A stretch of DNA of 64,000 nt from UBA4636 sp963650915 (GCA_963650915.1 CAVJMJ010000012.1:13890-77889); one strand, 5' to 3'; positions 18,499 through 27,480 are shown, counted from the stretch's first letter. A program made the numbers and translations. Notes: generated from the sequence alone by a model not told the origin.

Positions 18499-19326
18499 CT
18501 ATTTTTTATCCTTTTTCGGAACGAAGCCCGAAGGGTTTTCGGCAAGTTCTTTTGCTCTCTTTTTCAAAAAATAATTGTGTAAAAAGTAGATGCCTACCGA
18601 TAACGGAATCATTATGAGCGACCAAAACTGAGAGGGCGAAATGCTTCCGACAAAATTACCCCTATGGTCGGCGCGTAAAAACTCGATTAAAAATCTGAAA
18701 ATACCGTAGGAAAGCAAATATAAACTGAGCCCGTGTTGAAATTTACGTTTTAACACGAGATAGGAAAGCACGCCGAACATTACGAATAGGAAAAGCGATT
18801 CGTAAAGTTGAGTGGGGATATAATAACCCCAACCGTAATCGCCCTTCATTCTTATTCCGCCGACAACGTACTCGGTGCCTAAGTAAGTACCGTGACAGCA
18901 CCCCGCAAACAAACAACCTATTCTGCCGAAGGCGTGAGCGATTAAAATACCGCACGGAAGATAAGTTATAACCTCACAAAGCCTCGTGTTATACTTGTTT
19001 CTGAAAATGAAGTATATAATAATGAAGCATCCTGCACCGCCTATAAGTCCGCCGATAAAAGTTATACCGTTAAACTCAAAAACACCCGTTTCGATATAGT
19101 TATAAACCGACTGAAAAAGGGCGGCAAACCCGAAGCCTACGATAATAGAGGCTATGCCGTCGTAAAAAATAAAGTCGACAAAGTCTTTGTTGTAATGCAA
19201 AATTTCGCCGTATTTGAATATTACGAAAAAGCAAGCCAATAAGCCCAAAGCAATCATAATACCGTACATGGTAGGTCCGTAAGTCTGACCGCCTATGTTG
19301 ATTTTAAATAAGTAACCGGGATACAT
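18499..19326 (-). CDS. lgt: Phosphatidylglycerol--prolipoprotein diacylglyceryl transferase
   Basis: Membrane enzyme that attaches diacylglycerol to the lipobox cysteine of prelipoproteins, essential for the many lipoproteins in this window. The 275-residue protein has about seven hydrophobic segments. The signature HAFGRIGCLFAGCCHGTYLG (about residues 130-150) contains the conserved H and GRxGCxxxGCC pattern, and EFLRADHRG near residue 214 matches the second conserved motif with its essential arginine. GGAGG seven bases upstream supports the ATG at 19326. It follows a SLOG gene and rsmG on the same strand, with a 120-bp gap that carries one dispersed motif copy. Confidence 0.95.
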   Translation of the reverse strand: MYPGYLFKINIGGQTYGPTMYGIMIALGLLACFFVIFKYGEILHYNKDFVDFIFYDGIASIIVGFGFAALFQSVYNYIETGVFEFNGITFIGGLIGGAGCFIIIYFIFRNKYNTRLCEVITYLPCGILIAHAFGRIGCLFAGCCHGTYLGTEYVVGGIRMKGDYGWGYYIPTQLYESLFLFVMFGVLSYLVLKRKFQHGLSLYLLSYGIFRFLIEFLRADHRGNFVGSISPSQFWSLIMIPLSVGIYFLHNYFLKKRAKELAENPSGFVPKKDKK

Positions 19327-19446
19327 AAAGTTCCTCCTGTTTTTTAGTTATAGAAGATTTTACGACTTTAAATTTCCGATAATTTTTATCGTAAAATCAT
19401 AAAAGATTTTTTTACAAAATTGCAGATAATCGGCTTATAGACCGAC

Positions 19447-19908
19447 TTATTTGCCTATATAAACCACGTCGAGGTTTGATTCGGCGGCGTATTTTACAGT
19501 CTGATATGTTCCGCCGTGCCCGTAGTTAAGATAACAAATAACCCTCGAAGAATTATCTACCATATATTTGTTTCTTTCCTGCATGCAACCGTCGTAATAG
19601 TTTTCGGATAAACAAATGACTTTATCCGCGCTTTCTATCATTCTTTCGTACTCGGCTTTTTGCTTTTTATTAAAGTATGCCGATTGGGTTTTACAAGGTA
19701 CGCAAGCGATTATTTTTATTTTTTTACTTTCTCTTACCTTTTCCAAAACCCTGAAACACAGAGTATCGAACCCTAACGCCATTCCGCACAAAAAAGTCTT
19801 AAAACCGTCGTTAACAGCCTTATAGACGGCTTTTTCCAGTTCTTCCACGTTAAAATCGTTAGGCAAAATACGGTGCCCCGTAAAACAACAAGTCTTTTCT
19901 TTTTTCAT
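19447..19908 (-). CDS. SLOG-superfamily protein (DUF1273/YpsA-like)
   Basis: A 153-residue Rossmann-like protein. The N-terminus MKKEKTCCFTGHRILP and the glycine-rich FLCGMALGFDTLCFRVLE segment (about residues 38-56) match the DUF1273/SLOG group of putative nucleotide-sensing proteins that includes YpsA. Function in this organism is unknown. The start at 19908 is chosen because its ATG overlaps the rsmG stop as ATGA, a typical coupled junction; a longer ORF would run back into rsmG. Tight coupling with rsmG suggests co-expression rather than a mobile defence role. Confidence 0.75.
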   Translation of the reverse strand: MKKEKTCCFTGHRILPNDFNVEELEKAVYKAVNDGFKTFLCGMALGFDTLCFRVLEKVRESKKIKIIACVPCKTQSAYFNKKQKAEYERMIESADKVICLSENYYDGCMQERNKYMVDNSSRVICYLNYGHGGTYQTVKYAAESNLDVVYIGK

Positions 19909-20588
19909 AGAGGGCTCTTCCTTATTTTTGCCTGACATCTCGGATAGCAATCCTTTGTCGGGGCTGTTTTTTTAACGACCGAAATAGCTCGCTTCCCGAA
20001 ATTTTCCGGCAGTTCGTATTCTTCGGTTATTTCTATTTTAGATGAAAGCGTTTTTAGTGCGTTTTTGGAAATTTTTATTTCTTCTCGGTAATTCGAACCT
20101 TTATAGATAACCGCGCATCCTCCGACTTTTAAATAGGGGATAAGGTACTCGAGTAAAATATTAAGGGGCGCAACAGCCCTTGCTACCGCAAAATCGAAAT
20201 TTCCTCTCAAATCGATATCGTGCGCCAAATCTTCGCATCTGCCGTTTAAAACGTCGAAGTCTTGAAAACCGAGTAGTTTTTTAACTTCAATAAGATAATC
20301 GCACTTTTTCTTCGTTGCCTCTATCAGCGTAAATTTAAGGTCGCTTCTTTCTATTTTTAAGGGAACAGAAGGAAATCCTCCGCCCGAGCCTATCTCGACG
20401 ACTTTTGCGTTTTGCGTTAAAAATTTTGCTCCGTACAAACTGTCGATAAAATGTTTGACGCAAACTTCCCTTTCGTCGGTTATCGAAGTCAGGTTAAACT
20501 TCTTCGCGCTTTCCGAAAAAAAATCGAAGAAATCCACAAACTTATCGACATTTTTACATCCGTTTAATAACTCAAAACTTTCTCTCAT
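19905..20588 (-). CDS. rsmG: 16S rRNA (guanine527-N7)-methyltransferase RsmG
   Basis: SAM-dependent methyltransferase that modifies G527 of 16S rRNA. The 227-residue protein shows FNLTSITDEREVCVKHFIDSL, the SAM motif VEIGSGGGFPSVPLKI (about residues 64-79), LIEATKKKCDYL and ARAVAPLNILLEYLIPYLKVGG. The C-terminal 20 residues (PTKDCYPRCQAKIRKSPL) are as expected. It is a classic origin-proximal gene. Here it diverges from dnaN across an 860-bp gap that is the best oriC candidate. No parA/parB pair follows it, unlike many Bacillota. Confidence 0.95.
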   Translation of the reverse strand: MRESFELLNGCKNVDKFVDFFDFFSESAKKFNLTSITDEREVCVKHFIDSLYGAKFLTQNAKVVEIGSGGGFPSVPLKIERSDLKFTLIEATKKKCDYLIEVKKLLGFQDFDVLNGRCEDLAHDIDLRGNFDFAVARAVAPLNILLEYLIPYLKVGGCAVIYKGSNYREEIKISKNALKTLSSKIEITEEYELPENFGKRAISVVKKTAPTKDCYPRCQAKIRKSPL

Positions 20589-21447
20589 AAATTTACGAGC
20601 CTAAAAACTCCCCGTTTTTAATGCCATTTTATTGTACCACAAATTTATCCCCATATCAACAGTTTGAACCGACAAAGTTTCCGATAATGTCGATAACTTT
20701 ACCAATCGGGCAATATTTTATATCCGTTTTTCGCTCCGTATAGTTAACAAGGGTTAAAAAAAACTATTTAACATTCCCGTTTGACCGTGTTTTTTAATGC
20801 CGTTTTTTTCTTTAACGGCGAAAAAACGAAAATTGCGTTACCGCAGGCGACATGGCAAAGATACCGCCTTCAACTTTTCGTTTTATTCGGTAAAGCGTCT
20901 ATTTTTTGAGGTTTCGGTTGTTACGTATTAAAAACGACGCTTACGTCGAACCGAAAAGCAAAAAAATTACGTAAATTTACTTTAATCGTTTGCCTTTTAT
21001 ATATTTTTTATATATAATATATGTACTTATGCGTGTAAGTTAATTGCATCGTTTCGGTCTTGTCTACGCAGTTACTTTTTTTAAGCCGACGCACGTAAAA
21101 GCCGTTTTTGCTTTTTACCGTAGAAAAGCGACGGCAAGCGGTGTACATAGACTTCAATAAAGATGTATACGGTACCTCAATAAAAAAGTACTTTTTAAAT
21201 AGGCTACCGTTCTGCTAAATTACGCCGTAAAACGAAAGTTACTGACATAAAAAGTAGTTATCAACGCGTTTTCAACGATTTTTTAAACACTTTATAAACA
21301 TAGTTTTTAATCGTCGTGGTTTTGATTTTTTACGATGATACCACACATTTTGTGTCATCTGAATTTTTATCGACATTTCCACACGAGCCTACTATATCTA
21401 CTACTTTAATAAATAAAAAAATACTATCATCACGGAGGGCGTGCTCA
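20589..21447. other. Candidate replication origin between rsmG and dnaN
   Basis: This 859-bp intergenic stretch has no plausible gene. An uninterrupted AT block (about 20996-21022, TATATATTT-like) resembles a DNA-unwinding element. Near-consensus DnaA boxes (TTATCCACA) occur as TTATCCCCA at 20645-20653 (8/9) and TTATCGACA at 21367-21375 (8/9), with TTATCAACG at 21258-21266 and TTATAAACA at 21292-21300 (7/9). dnaN follows directly, but dnaA is absent. Oligo-T and CG-rich strings separate the elements. The assignment is an inference; cumulative GC skew across the chromosome would decide. Confidence 0.5.
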
Positions 21448-22551
21448 ATGAAAACCATCGTAAAGGGTTCGGAGCTGTCAAGCGCAGTAAATAAAGTATC
21501 AAAAGCAATAAGTTCAAAATCGCCCAATCAACTTTTGGAAGGCATTAAATTATCCATAAAAGGCGACAGTTTGATTTTAACCGCAACCGATATGGAAATC
21601 GCAATCGAAAAAACGATAGCAGCCGAAACTTATCAGGAAGGCGACGTCGTAGTTCCGGGCAGGCTTTTTGCCGACTTCGTAAAAAAACTCGAAGGCGAGG
21701 ACGACATAGAACTTTTCGTCGGTGACGACGGAAGATTGAAAATCACTTACGCCGCATCCGAAGGTTTTATACAATGTCTTTCGGCGGACAGTTATCCGAT
21801 TATAAAGAAGGATATAAACAAGAGTTCCTTCGTTATAAACCAAAAGAGTTTTAAAGACGTTATAAATAAAACGAGTTTTGCTTGCTCGCAAGACGATTCT
21901 CGTCCCATTTTAAAGGGTTGTCTTTTGGAAATAACGGGCGATACCTTAACTTGCGTCGCACTCGACGGTTTCAGGCTTGCCGTTTGCAAAAAGAACGTAA
22001 GATCGGCAACTGGCAACATTCGCGCGATAGTTCCCTCGAGGGCGCTTGTGGAAATCACGAGACTACTCGAAAAAGACGACGAATACGTTACCGTCATAAT
22101 TCAAGACAATTCCTTGATGATAAACGTAGATTCCACTATCTTTTTAACGAGGCTGTTAGAAGGCGAATACATCGACTACAAACGCATTATCCCCAACGAC
22201 TTTTTAACGGTGTTCAGGGTAAACAAAGTGCTTTTGTATTCGTCCATAGAAAGGGCGTCTATCGTCGCAAAGGTTATGAAGAATATCGTTAAATTCGATA
22301 TCCACGAAAACTTCGTCGACGTGTCGTCGGCTTCCGAAATGGGTAACGTTAAAGAAAATCTTATCATCAACCTCGAAGGTAAAGATTTAACAATAGCTTT
22401 TAACTCGAAATACCTTATGGACGCTTTAAGGGTTATCGACGACGAGTTCGTAAACTTCAATTTAAATTCGTCTATTGCGCCTTGCGTAATAAAACCATAT
22501 TCCGACGACGAATATTTATATCTCATTTTGCCCGTCAGAATGTCCGTTTAA
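21448..22551 (+). CDS. dnaN: DNA polymerase III beta subunit (sliding clamp)
   Basis: Ring-shaped processivity clamp for replicative polymerase, 367 residues from the chosen ATG, the normal size for three clamp domains. MKTIVKGSELSSAVNKVSKAISSKSPNQLLEGIKLSIKGDSLILTATDMEIAIE at the N-terminus and PVRMSV at the C-terminus are typical (clamps end with PMRxx). The ATG at 21448 follows GGAGGG; an ORF extension to 21316 is rejected because it lacks homology and would run through putative DnaA boxes. dnaA and recF, the usual neighbours, are missing, and instead rpmH-rnpA follows on the same strand. Confidence 0.97.
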   Translation: MKTIVKGSELSSAVNKVSKAISSKSPNQLLEGIKLSIKGDSLILTATDMEIAIEKTIAAETYQEGDVVVPGRLFADFVKKLEGEDDIELFVGDDGRLKITYAASEGFIQCLSADSYPIIKKDINKSSFVINQKSFKDVINKTSFACSQDDSRPILKGCLLEITGDTLTCVALDGFRLAVCKKNVRSATGNIRAIVPSRALVEITRLLEKDDEYVTVIIQDNSLMINVDSTIFLTRLLEGEYIDYKRIIPNDFLTVFRVNKVLLYSSIERASIVAKVMKNIVKFDIHENFVDVSSASEMGNVKENLIINLEGKDLTIAFNSKYLMDALRVIDDEFVNFNLNSSIAPCVIKPYSDDEYLYLILPVRMSV

Positions 22552-22615
22552 TGGGCGTATAAGGCAAATATCACACAAAGAGCATATTATTATTTAATCT
22601 TTATCGGCTAAAAAG

Positions 22616-22644
22616 TTGACAAAAGGTTAAAAATCAAATATAAT
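22616..22644 (+). promoter_or_regulatory. Consensus sigma-A promoter of the rpmH operon
   Basis: TTGACA (22616-22621) and TATAAT (22639-22644) are separated by exactly 17 bp, 75 bp before the rpmH ATG. Both hexamers are perfect, consistent with a very strong ribosomal promoter. Confidence 0.92.
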
Positions 22645-22718
22645 TTTTAGGCTTATCGTTTATAGTAAGCAAAAAGTAGAAAAAATAACGCAATATTTGC
22701 GAGAACGGAGAAATCACA

Positions 22719-22853
22719 ATGAAAAGAACTTATCAACCTAAAAAAAGACAGAGATCCAAAGTACACGGTTTCAGAAAAAGAATGGCTACCAAGAACGGCA
22801 GAAACGTTTTAAAGAGAAGGAGAGCGAAAGGTCGTCATAAACTTTCCGCGTAA
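22719..22853 (+). CDS. rpmH: 50S ribosomal protein L34
   Basis: A 44-residue, highly basic protein of the large ribosomal subunit. It reads MKRTYQPKKRQRSKVHGFRK then RMATKNGRNVLKRRRAKGRH and KLSA, the canonical bacterial L34 sequence. GGAG lies nine bases before the ATG and a perfect promoter lies upstream. It is followed five bases later by rnpA, the universal bacterial pairing. In most bacteria rpmH diverges from dnaA; here it follows dnaN on the same strand. Confidence 0.98.
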   Translation: MKRTYQPKKRQRSKVHGFRKRMATKNGRNVLKRRRAKGRHKLSA

Positions 22854-22858
22854 GTCGC

Positions 22859-23179
22859 TTGAAAAGATTAAAAAAACAGCACGACTTCGACCTTGTTTTC
22901 AATAAAGGGAAAAGAGCGTACACCAAAGCCGTTTCGATGTATTACTTTGAAATTAGCGGAAGAGAATCTCGCATTGGTGTATCCGTCAGTAAAAAACACG
23001 GAAACGCGGTTAAAAGAAACCGCATTAAAAGACTGGTTCGGGCGGCGTATATACCGATGATTCCCGAAATAAGAAAAAACGCGCTTATAGTTTTTATTCC
23101 GCGCGTCAGAGATGCTTACGAATTTTCCGAAATACAAAGATCCGTCGTTTTTTTATTAAAAAAAGAAAATCTCTTATAA
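22859..23179 (+). CDS. rnpA: Ribonuclease P protein component
   Basis: Protein cofactor of RNase P, which matures the 5' ends of tRNAs. The 106-residue protein has the N-terminal KRLKKQHDFDLVFNKGKRA, the central IGVSVSKKHGNAVKRNRIKRLVR (RNR basic motif) and a C-terminal helix. It begins with TTG at 22859 immediately after rpmH; the match to the family N-terminus makes this start likely, and no ATG alternative preserves the first helix. The gene reads into yidD nine bases later. Confidence 0.96.
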   Translation: MKRLKKQHDFDLVFNKGKRAYTKAVSMYYFEISGRESRIGVSVSKKHGNAVKRNRIKRLVRAAYIPMIPEIRKNALIVFIPRVRDAYEFSEIQRSVVFLLKKENLL

Positions 23180-23188
23180 CAATCAATA

Positions 23189-23428
23189 GTGAAAAAACTT
23201 TTAATAAAGTTACTGCGTTTTTACAAAAAACATATATCGGCGGGGTTAAAGACGAGTTGTGCGTTTACCCCGACTTGTAGCGAATACGCTATAGAGGCTT
23301 TGGAAAAGCGTTCGTTTTTTGTAGCTGTTTTTTTGATTATAAGACGGCTTTTAAGATGTAATCCGCTCGCAAAAGGCGGGTTAGATCCCGTTCCCGACAG
23401 TAAAAACGTCGTGAAGTGGCTTATATAG
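23189..23428 (+). CDS. yidD: Membrane protein insertion efficiency factor YidD
   Basis: A 79-residue amphipathic protein that assists YidC-dependent membrane protein insertion. The family signature FYKKHISAGLKTSCAFTPTCSEYAIEALEK carries the conserved CxFxPTCSxY motif, followed by RRLLRCNPLAKGGLDPVP. Translation starts at GTG (23189). Its place between rnpA and yidC is canonical. The 158 bp before yidC contain no obvious promoter or terminator. Confidence 0.95.
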   Translation: MKKLLIKLLRFYKKHISAGLKTSCAFTPTCSEYAIEALEKRSFFVAVFLIIRRLLRCNPLAKGGLDPVPDSKNVVKWLI

Positions 23429-23586
23429 TGTCGTGTGCGATAAATCGGCGTAGTATAAATTTTCTTTAATTATTAAGGTAAAGTTACCTTTTTCGGCGGA
23501 AGCGGTGTACCCGTCTATTCCGTCGTTTTTTCTTTTAAAAAATATAGGGTGTTTTCGCTATCGTAAAAACCCGTTAAGGACAACAC

Positions 23587-24972
23587 ATGTTAGAAATCTT
23601 ATCATCGACCATTATTAAAACCATGCCGGTTTTCGATAATCCGTATACGTTTAATTTTATCGGCAGATTCATTCAGTGGTTAGTCGAAAGTTTGCCGTCT
23701 ATGTGGCTCGGTATCGTCGTTTTTACCGTGATATTAAAGCTCATAACGTTGCCTCTCGATATATTTTCGAGGGTTTCCATGAAAAAGAACAGTTTAAAAA
23801 TGGAAAGGATGCGTCCGCAACTCGAAAAACTTCAACGTCAGTACGCCAACAATAAAGAAATGTACAACATGAAGATGCAGGCACTTTACAAAAAGGAAGG
23901 GTATTCGATGTTTTCCACCTGCCTTCCGACCTTGGTAACGCTCATCGTCTTCATTATAGTAATCAATCAATTTTCAAACTATTCAAACTATCAAAACCTC
24001 GAACTTATTCAAAGCATGATAAGAGGTTACAACACCGCGGTGGAAACTTATAACGAAACGGAAAACACCGATATCGTTAAAAAGGTCGGCAACGAATATT
24101 ACGTCGACGAAACCAAGATATTTAGCGACGAAGCGTTAACGTCGTACGGCATCGAAAGAACGATTACCGACCAAACGGCTTCCTATAAAACGGTAGATAT
24201 CGAAAAATTTTATAATTACGTCAAAGGTTTGAACGCAAACGGTTACGAGGGCGTTAAGGCGGATACGGATATTTTGAAAGACGGTTCTTCCTACTCGTTT
24301 AACAGAGCGGATTATTCCGAAGACGCAACCGACGACTATATAAACGGCGTCGTAACGGGTAAAGTCGTCGCCGATCAATGCGAACCGTACGTTCTTAAAG
24401 TAAAAGAAAAGGCACGTCAGGCGGCGGCGGAAGCATATTACAAAAACGTTCCCGACTTTTTGTGGGTTAAAAATATTTGGGCAGAAGATTTATTCTGGAA
24501 GCATCCAGTAAAAAGCACCTTCTCGGAATACAAATTTACCGTTCGTCAAGGTTGCAAGGCAATCGACGCCGGGCTTAACATGGAAGATACGAGTTACGAA
24601 GAGTTGACTTATAACTTAAGTGCCGAAAAATCAGCCCCTAACGGATATTGTATTTTAGCCGTTTTATCTATCGGCGTAATGCTTTTATCTACACTTATCA
24701 GCAACAAGTCGCAAAAGGCGCAAATGGAATTACAGACGGTTGACGGGCAGGCGGCGCAAACTTCCAAGATGATGACTTGGATGATGCCTATAATGTTCGG
24801 TGTTTTCGCATTTATTTACACGGCTTCGTTTTCCATTTACATGGTAGTAAGTTCCTTGATATCCATAGTTTCGATGCTACTTATCAACACCTTTGTCGAA
24901 AAGCGTTTCAATAAAAAAATCGAAGAAGAAGAACAACAAAACGACAAACGCTACCGCAAAAACAAACAGTAA
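23587..24972 (+). CDS. yidC: Membrane protein insertase YidC/SpoIIIJ
   Basis: Oxa1/YidC/Alb3-family insertase that places proteins in the cytoplasmic membrane. The 461-residue protein has a first core helix at about residues 38-60 with the conserved arginine in DIFSRVSMKKN just after it, a basic cytoplasmic loop (MRPQLEKLQRQYANNKE), a second helix (113-135), and C-terminal helices at about 353-373 and 397-440 ending in a charged tail. Between about residues 140 and 345 there is an unusually long extracytoplasmic insertion, longer than in typical clostridial YidC proteins, and no lipobox at the N-terminus. It is followed by jag, as usual. Confidence 0.94.
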   Translation: MLEILSSTIIKTMPVFDNPYTFNFIGRFIQWLVESLPSMWLGIVVFTVILKLITLPLDIFSRVSMKKNSLKMERMRPQLEKLQRQYANNKEMYNMKMQALYKKEGYSMFSTCLPTLVTLIVFIIVINQFSNYSNYQNLELIQSMIRGYNTAVETYNETENTDIVKKVGNEYYVDETKIFSDEALTSYGIERTITDQTASYKTVDIEKFYNYVKGLNANGYEGVKADTDILKDGSSYSFNRADYSEDATDDYINGVVTGKVVADQCEPYVLKVKEKARQAAAEAYYKNVPDFLWVKNIWAEDLFWKHPVKSTFSEYKFTVRQGCKAIDAGLNMEDTSYEELTYNLSAEKSAPNGYCILAVLSIGVMLLSTLISNKSQKAQMELQTVDGQAAQTSKMMTWMMPIMFGVFAFIYTASFSIYMVVSSLISIVSMLLINTFVEKRFNKKIEEEEQQNDKRYRKNKQ

Positions 24973-24998
24973 AATCTTACATTCAGGAGAGATAAAAA

Positions 24999-25832
24999 AT
25001 GAACAACGAGTTTACGGCTAAAACTATCGACGAAGCCGTTAAAGAAGGTTTAAAAAACCTCGGCTTAACCGAGGAAACCGCAGAAATCACAGTTTTGGAA
25101 GAACCTCAAAGAGGTTTTTTGGGCATCGTAACAAAGCCCGCTAAAGTCCGCGTCGAAAAGAAGAAAACCGACATCGACAATGCAGTCGAATTTTTGGAAG
25201 GTTTGTTCAAAGTCCTTAACGTTTCGGCTACTACCGAGGTTACCGAAACAGAAGACGGCAAAGCAGTTATTAACCTTATCGCTACCGATTCCTCTCAAAT
25301 TATCGGTTACAGGGGGGAAGTTCTCGATTCCATTCAATGCTTGGCAGGTGCCGTATATAACAGCGGAAAGGAAAACTATTCCCGTCTCGTCGTAGATTGC
25401 GAAGGTTATCGCGGAAAGAGAGAAGAAACTTTAAAGAACTTAGCGTTAAAGCTTGCCGCAAAAGCGGTAAAAACGGGCAAAAAGGTCGTTTTGGAACCTA
25501 TGAACCCCTTTGAAAGAAGAATCATTCACTCGACTTTGGCTGACTTCGAAGGCGTAAAAACGGCTTCCGAAGGCAAAGAGCCGAACAGGTATATCGCCAT
25601 TATTCCCGACGGTTACGATCCGACCAAGCGTAACGACAAGTTCAACGCAAGGCGTGACAACAACCGCAGATTTAGCGGTAACGGCGGTAAGAACAAAGGC
25701 GGTAAGCCCTTCGATAAACGCGGTAGTAACAAGCCTTACGAAAGAAGGTCGGCACCGAGAGCCAAAAACACTACTTTCGGCGGTGCGGTCTTTTTAGGCA
25801 ACAGTTACAAAAACGAAAATAAAGACAATTAA
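24999..25832 (+). CDS. jag: RNA-binding protein Jag/KhpB (SpoIIIJ-associated)
   Basis: A cytoplasmic RNA-binding protein that partners KhpA and acts on mRNAs for cell elongation and division. The 277-residue protein has an N-terminal Jag domain (residues 1-50, with GFLGI), a KH domain with IIGYRGE at 101-107, and an R3H domain with NPFERRIIHSTL at 169-180. The last 65 residues are a basic, Gly/Asn/Arg-rich disordered tail (RFSGNGGKNKGGKPF), longer than in B. subtilis and probably an added RNA-binding extension. AGGAG precedes the ATG by about seven bases. Confidence 0.95.
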   Translation: MNNEFTAKTIDEAVKEGLKNLGLTEETAEITVLEEPQRGFLGIVTKPAKVRVEKKKTDIDNAVEFLEGLFKVLNVSATTEVTETEDGKAVINLIATDSSQIIGYRGEVLDSIQCLAGAVYNSGKENYSRLVVDCEGYRGKREETLKNLALKLAAKAVKTGKKVVLEPMNPFERRIIHSTLADFEGVKTASEGKEPNRYIAIIPDGYDPTKRNDKFNARRDNNRRFSGNGGKNKGGKPFDKRGSNKPYERRSAPRAKNTTFGGAVFLGNSYKNENKDN

Positions 25833-26531
25833 GTAGGCCTTATAAAAAAAGGACGATAAAAAAGCAAAAAGCGTCGTTTCAGCCTTTTAGCGAAGAATTT
25901 TTCTGTCGTTTAAGATGATTTGAACTTTTATAAAAACGACGACGAAAGTCGAAAAACGGCTGTAAAAAACAGTCGAAGAAAAGTTTGGCTATAAAAAATA
26001 AGACTATAATAAACAATAATAAACAATAATAAACAATAAAAAATGAGATTTTGCGGATTTTGCAAAATCTCATTTTTTCGTGTTGAAAATTATATAAATT
26101 AAGGAATTTTTGACTATTTCAAAACGACTTGCAAACGGTTTTCGGGTGAGGGGCTTGCAATTGCCTCTCAAAAAATAAAGTCGGTAATTTTTACCGATTA
26201 ACCCGAGAATCGACTTAAAAAGGTTTTCATCGTGACAGATTCTGAAAATGGGCTCAAAATCGCCCCTTAGACCTAAACGTATATAAAAGCGCAATAAGCG
26301 AATAAGTCGGCATGGCGAATGAAAAATCTTGCCGCAACCGTTTTTTGCGTCATATAATTATTTATCTACGTGCGCCTTTTTATAGCTTTCCTAATTTGTC
26401 TTTTACGTTATTACCGCTTTAACGCCGTTTATTTTCTTACGCTTTTATCGCTCGTCCCGTTTATTATTTTATGCTTTTACAGTGTTTTACTACCTTTGTT
26501 TACCGTTTGTGCGGTATACCGCTGTCGTGCG
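25833..26531. other. Non-coding gap between jag and the HAD gene
   Basis: I see no supported gene here. It contains a threefold AATAATAAAC decamer tandem at about 26007-26037, a strong hairpin terminator (26038-26078) and low-complexity pyrimidine-rich DNA at 26350-26520 that makes a spurious hydrophobic ORF overlapping the HAD gene. Confidence 0.7.
26038..26078. terminator. Strong bidirectional terminator downstream of jag
   Basis: AAAAATGAGATTTTGC pairs perfectly with GCAAAATCTCATTTTT around a seven-base loop, with A and T runs at the ends. It lies 205 bp past the jag stop and could end the dnaN-jag block. Confidence 0.88.
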
Positions 26532-27173
26532 TTAAAAGGTAACGGTATCGAGGCTTGCAAAAGTAAAGTCGTCTATGATTTTGTCGGCAATATCGGTAAA
26601 GTGCGTTTGAAACCCTATAACCTTCATATTTGCGTTTTTACCCGCCTTTAAGCCGTTAACAGAGTCCTCAAAAACCGCGCAGTCACTCGGTTTGACGTCG
26701 AGCATTTTTGCCGCTTCCAAAAACAATGCGGGGTCTGGCTTATTCGGAAGTTTTGCTTCGCCGTCTATAAAGGCGTCGAAAATATCGTAAATGCCGAAAC
26801 GCTTTGCCGTTACGTGTGCCGCCGCCGAAGAAGATGCGACGGCGCATTTTATCCCGTCGGACTTTAACAAACCGACGTAGTTTAAAAGCCCCGGCATAAT
26901 GTCGTTTTCGTTTAAAGATTTAAGAGCGTTAAGAATTCTTTCCTGTCTTAAATTATGGTAAGTTATGTAAAGTTCGTCGGTCAAAGTTTTCCCCGCTTTT
27001 TCAAAAAGATAGGGGATAACCACTTGACGCCCCGCACTTTTAAAGGGAAGATATTCCTCGTAACTTATATCCGTGCCGATGGCGTTTGCAACCTCTCGCC
27101 AAGCGATATAGTGGTACTTTTCGCTATCCATAATAGTTCCGTCAAAATCAAAAATACAGGCTTTTACGGTCAT
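26532..27173 (-). CDS. HAD-superfamily hydrolase (beta-phosphoglucomutase-like)
   Basis: A 213-residue cytoplasmic HAD phosphatase or phosphomutase of the subfamily IA/PGMB type. The nucleophile motif I is FDFDGTIMDSE (residues 8-18), motif II is VASSSAA (about 114-120), the motif III lysine lies in KLPNKPDPALFLEAA, and motif IV is FEDSVNGLKAGKNANM. A helical cap occupies residues 18-85. The substrate cannot be told from sequence; beta-phosphoglucomutases need an extra His/Lys in the cap that I cannot confirm. AAGGAC precedes the ATG. It seems monocistronic. Confidence 0.87.
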   Translation of the reverse strand: MTVKACIFDFDGTIMDSEKYHYIAWREVANAIGTDISYEEYLPFKSAGRQVVIPYLFEKAGKTLTDELYITYHNLRQERILNALKSLNENDIMPGLLNYVGLLKSDGIKCAVASSSAAAHVTAKRFGIYDIFDAFIDGEAKLPNKPDPALFLEAAKMLDVKPSDCAVFEDSVNGLKAGKNANMKVIGFQTHFTDIADKIIDDFTFASLDTVTF

Positions 27174-27447
27174 AATAAAGTCCTTAATAAGTAATGTTTG
27201 TAATGGCTTTTTAAATAACGCCTACGATACGATTTTCGTATTTGCGATTTTTATATATCGGCAATTTTTATATATGCCGACGCTTATATGTCGTTTGTAT
27301 GCTTTATATGCTTTTGTATGCGTTTATTTGTTTTTGTGTGCTTATATAACTCGTTTATACAATGATAAACTATTTTTTACTTTTTGTCAAACGCAACGTA
27401 AAAATATGAGCGATGACGAACGGAATCTCGTATGTAAACGATATAGC

Positions 27448-27480
27448 AAAAAGGGTTCGGCAAACGTCGAACCCTTTTAA
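27448..27480. terminator. Terminator downstream of the lipoprotein gene
   Basis: AAAAGGGTTCG (27449-27459) pairs with CGAACCCTTTT (27468-27478). It works in either direction and probably ends leftward transcription from the gene at 27681-29171. The rest of 27174-27680 is low-complexity T-rich DNA without a supported gene. Confidence 0.82.

Noticed and set aside
21316..21447. N-terminal extension of DnaN by 44 residues
   Set aside because: The extension is unlike any clamp N-terminus and covers DnaA-box-like sequence; the ATG at 21448 has GGAGGG upstream.
26370..26651. 93-codon hydrophobic plus-strand ORF
   Set aside because: Overlaps the HAD gene on the other strand by 120 bp and arises from T-rich low-complexity sequence; no start signal.
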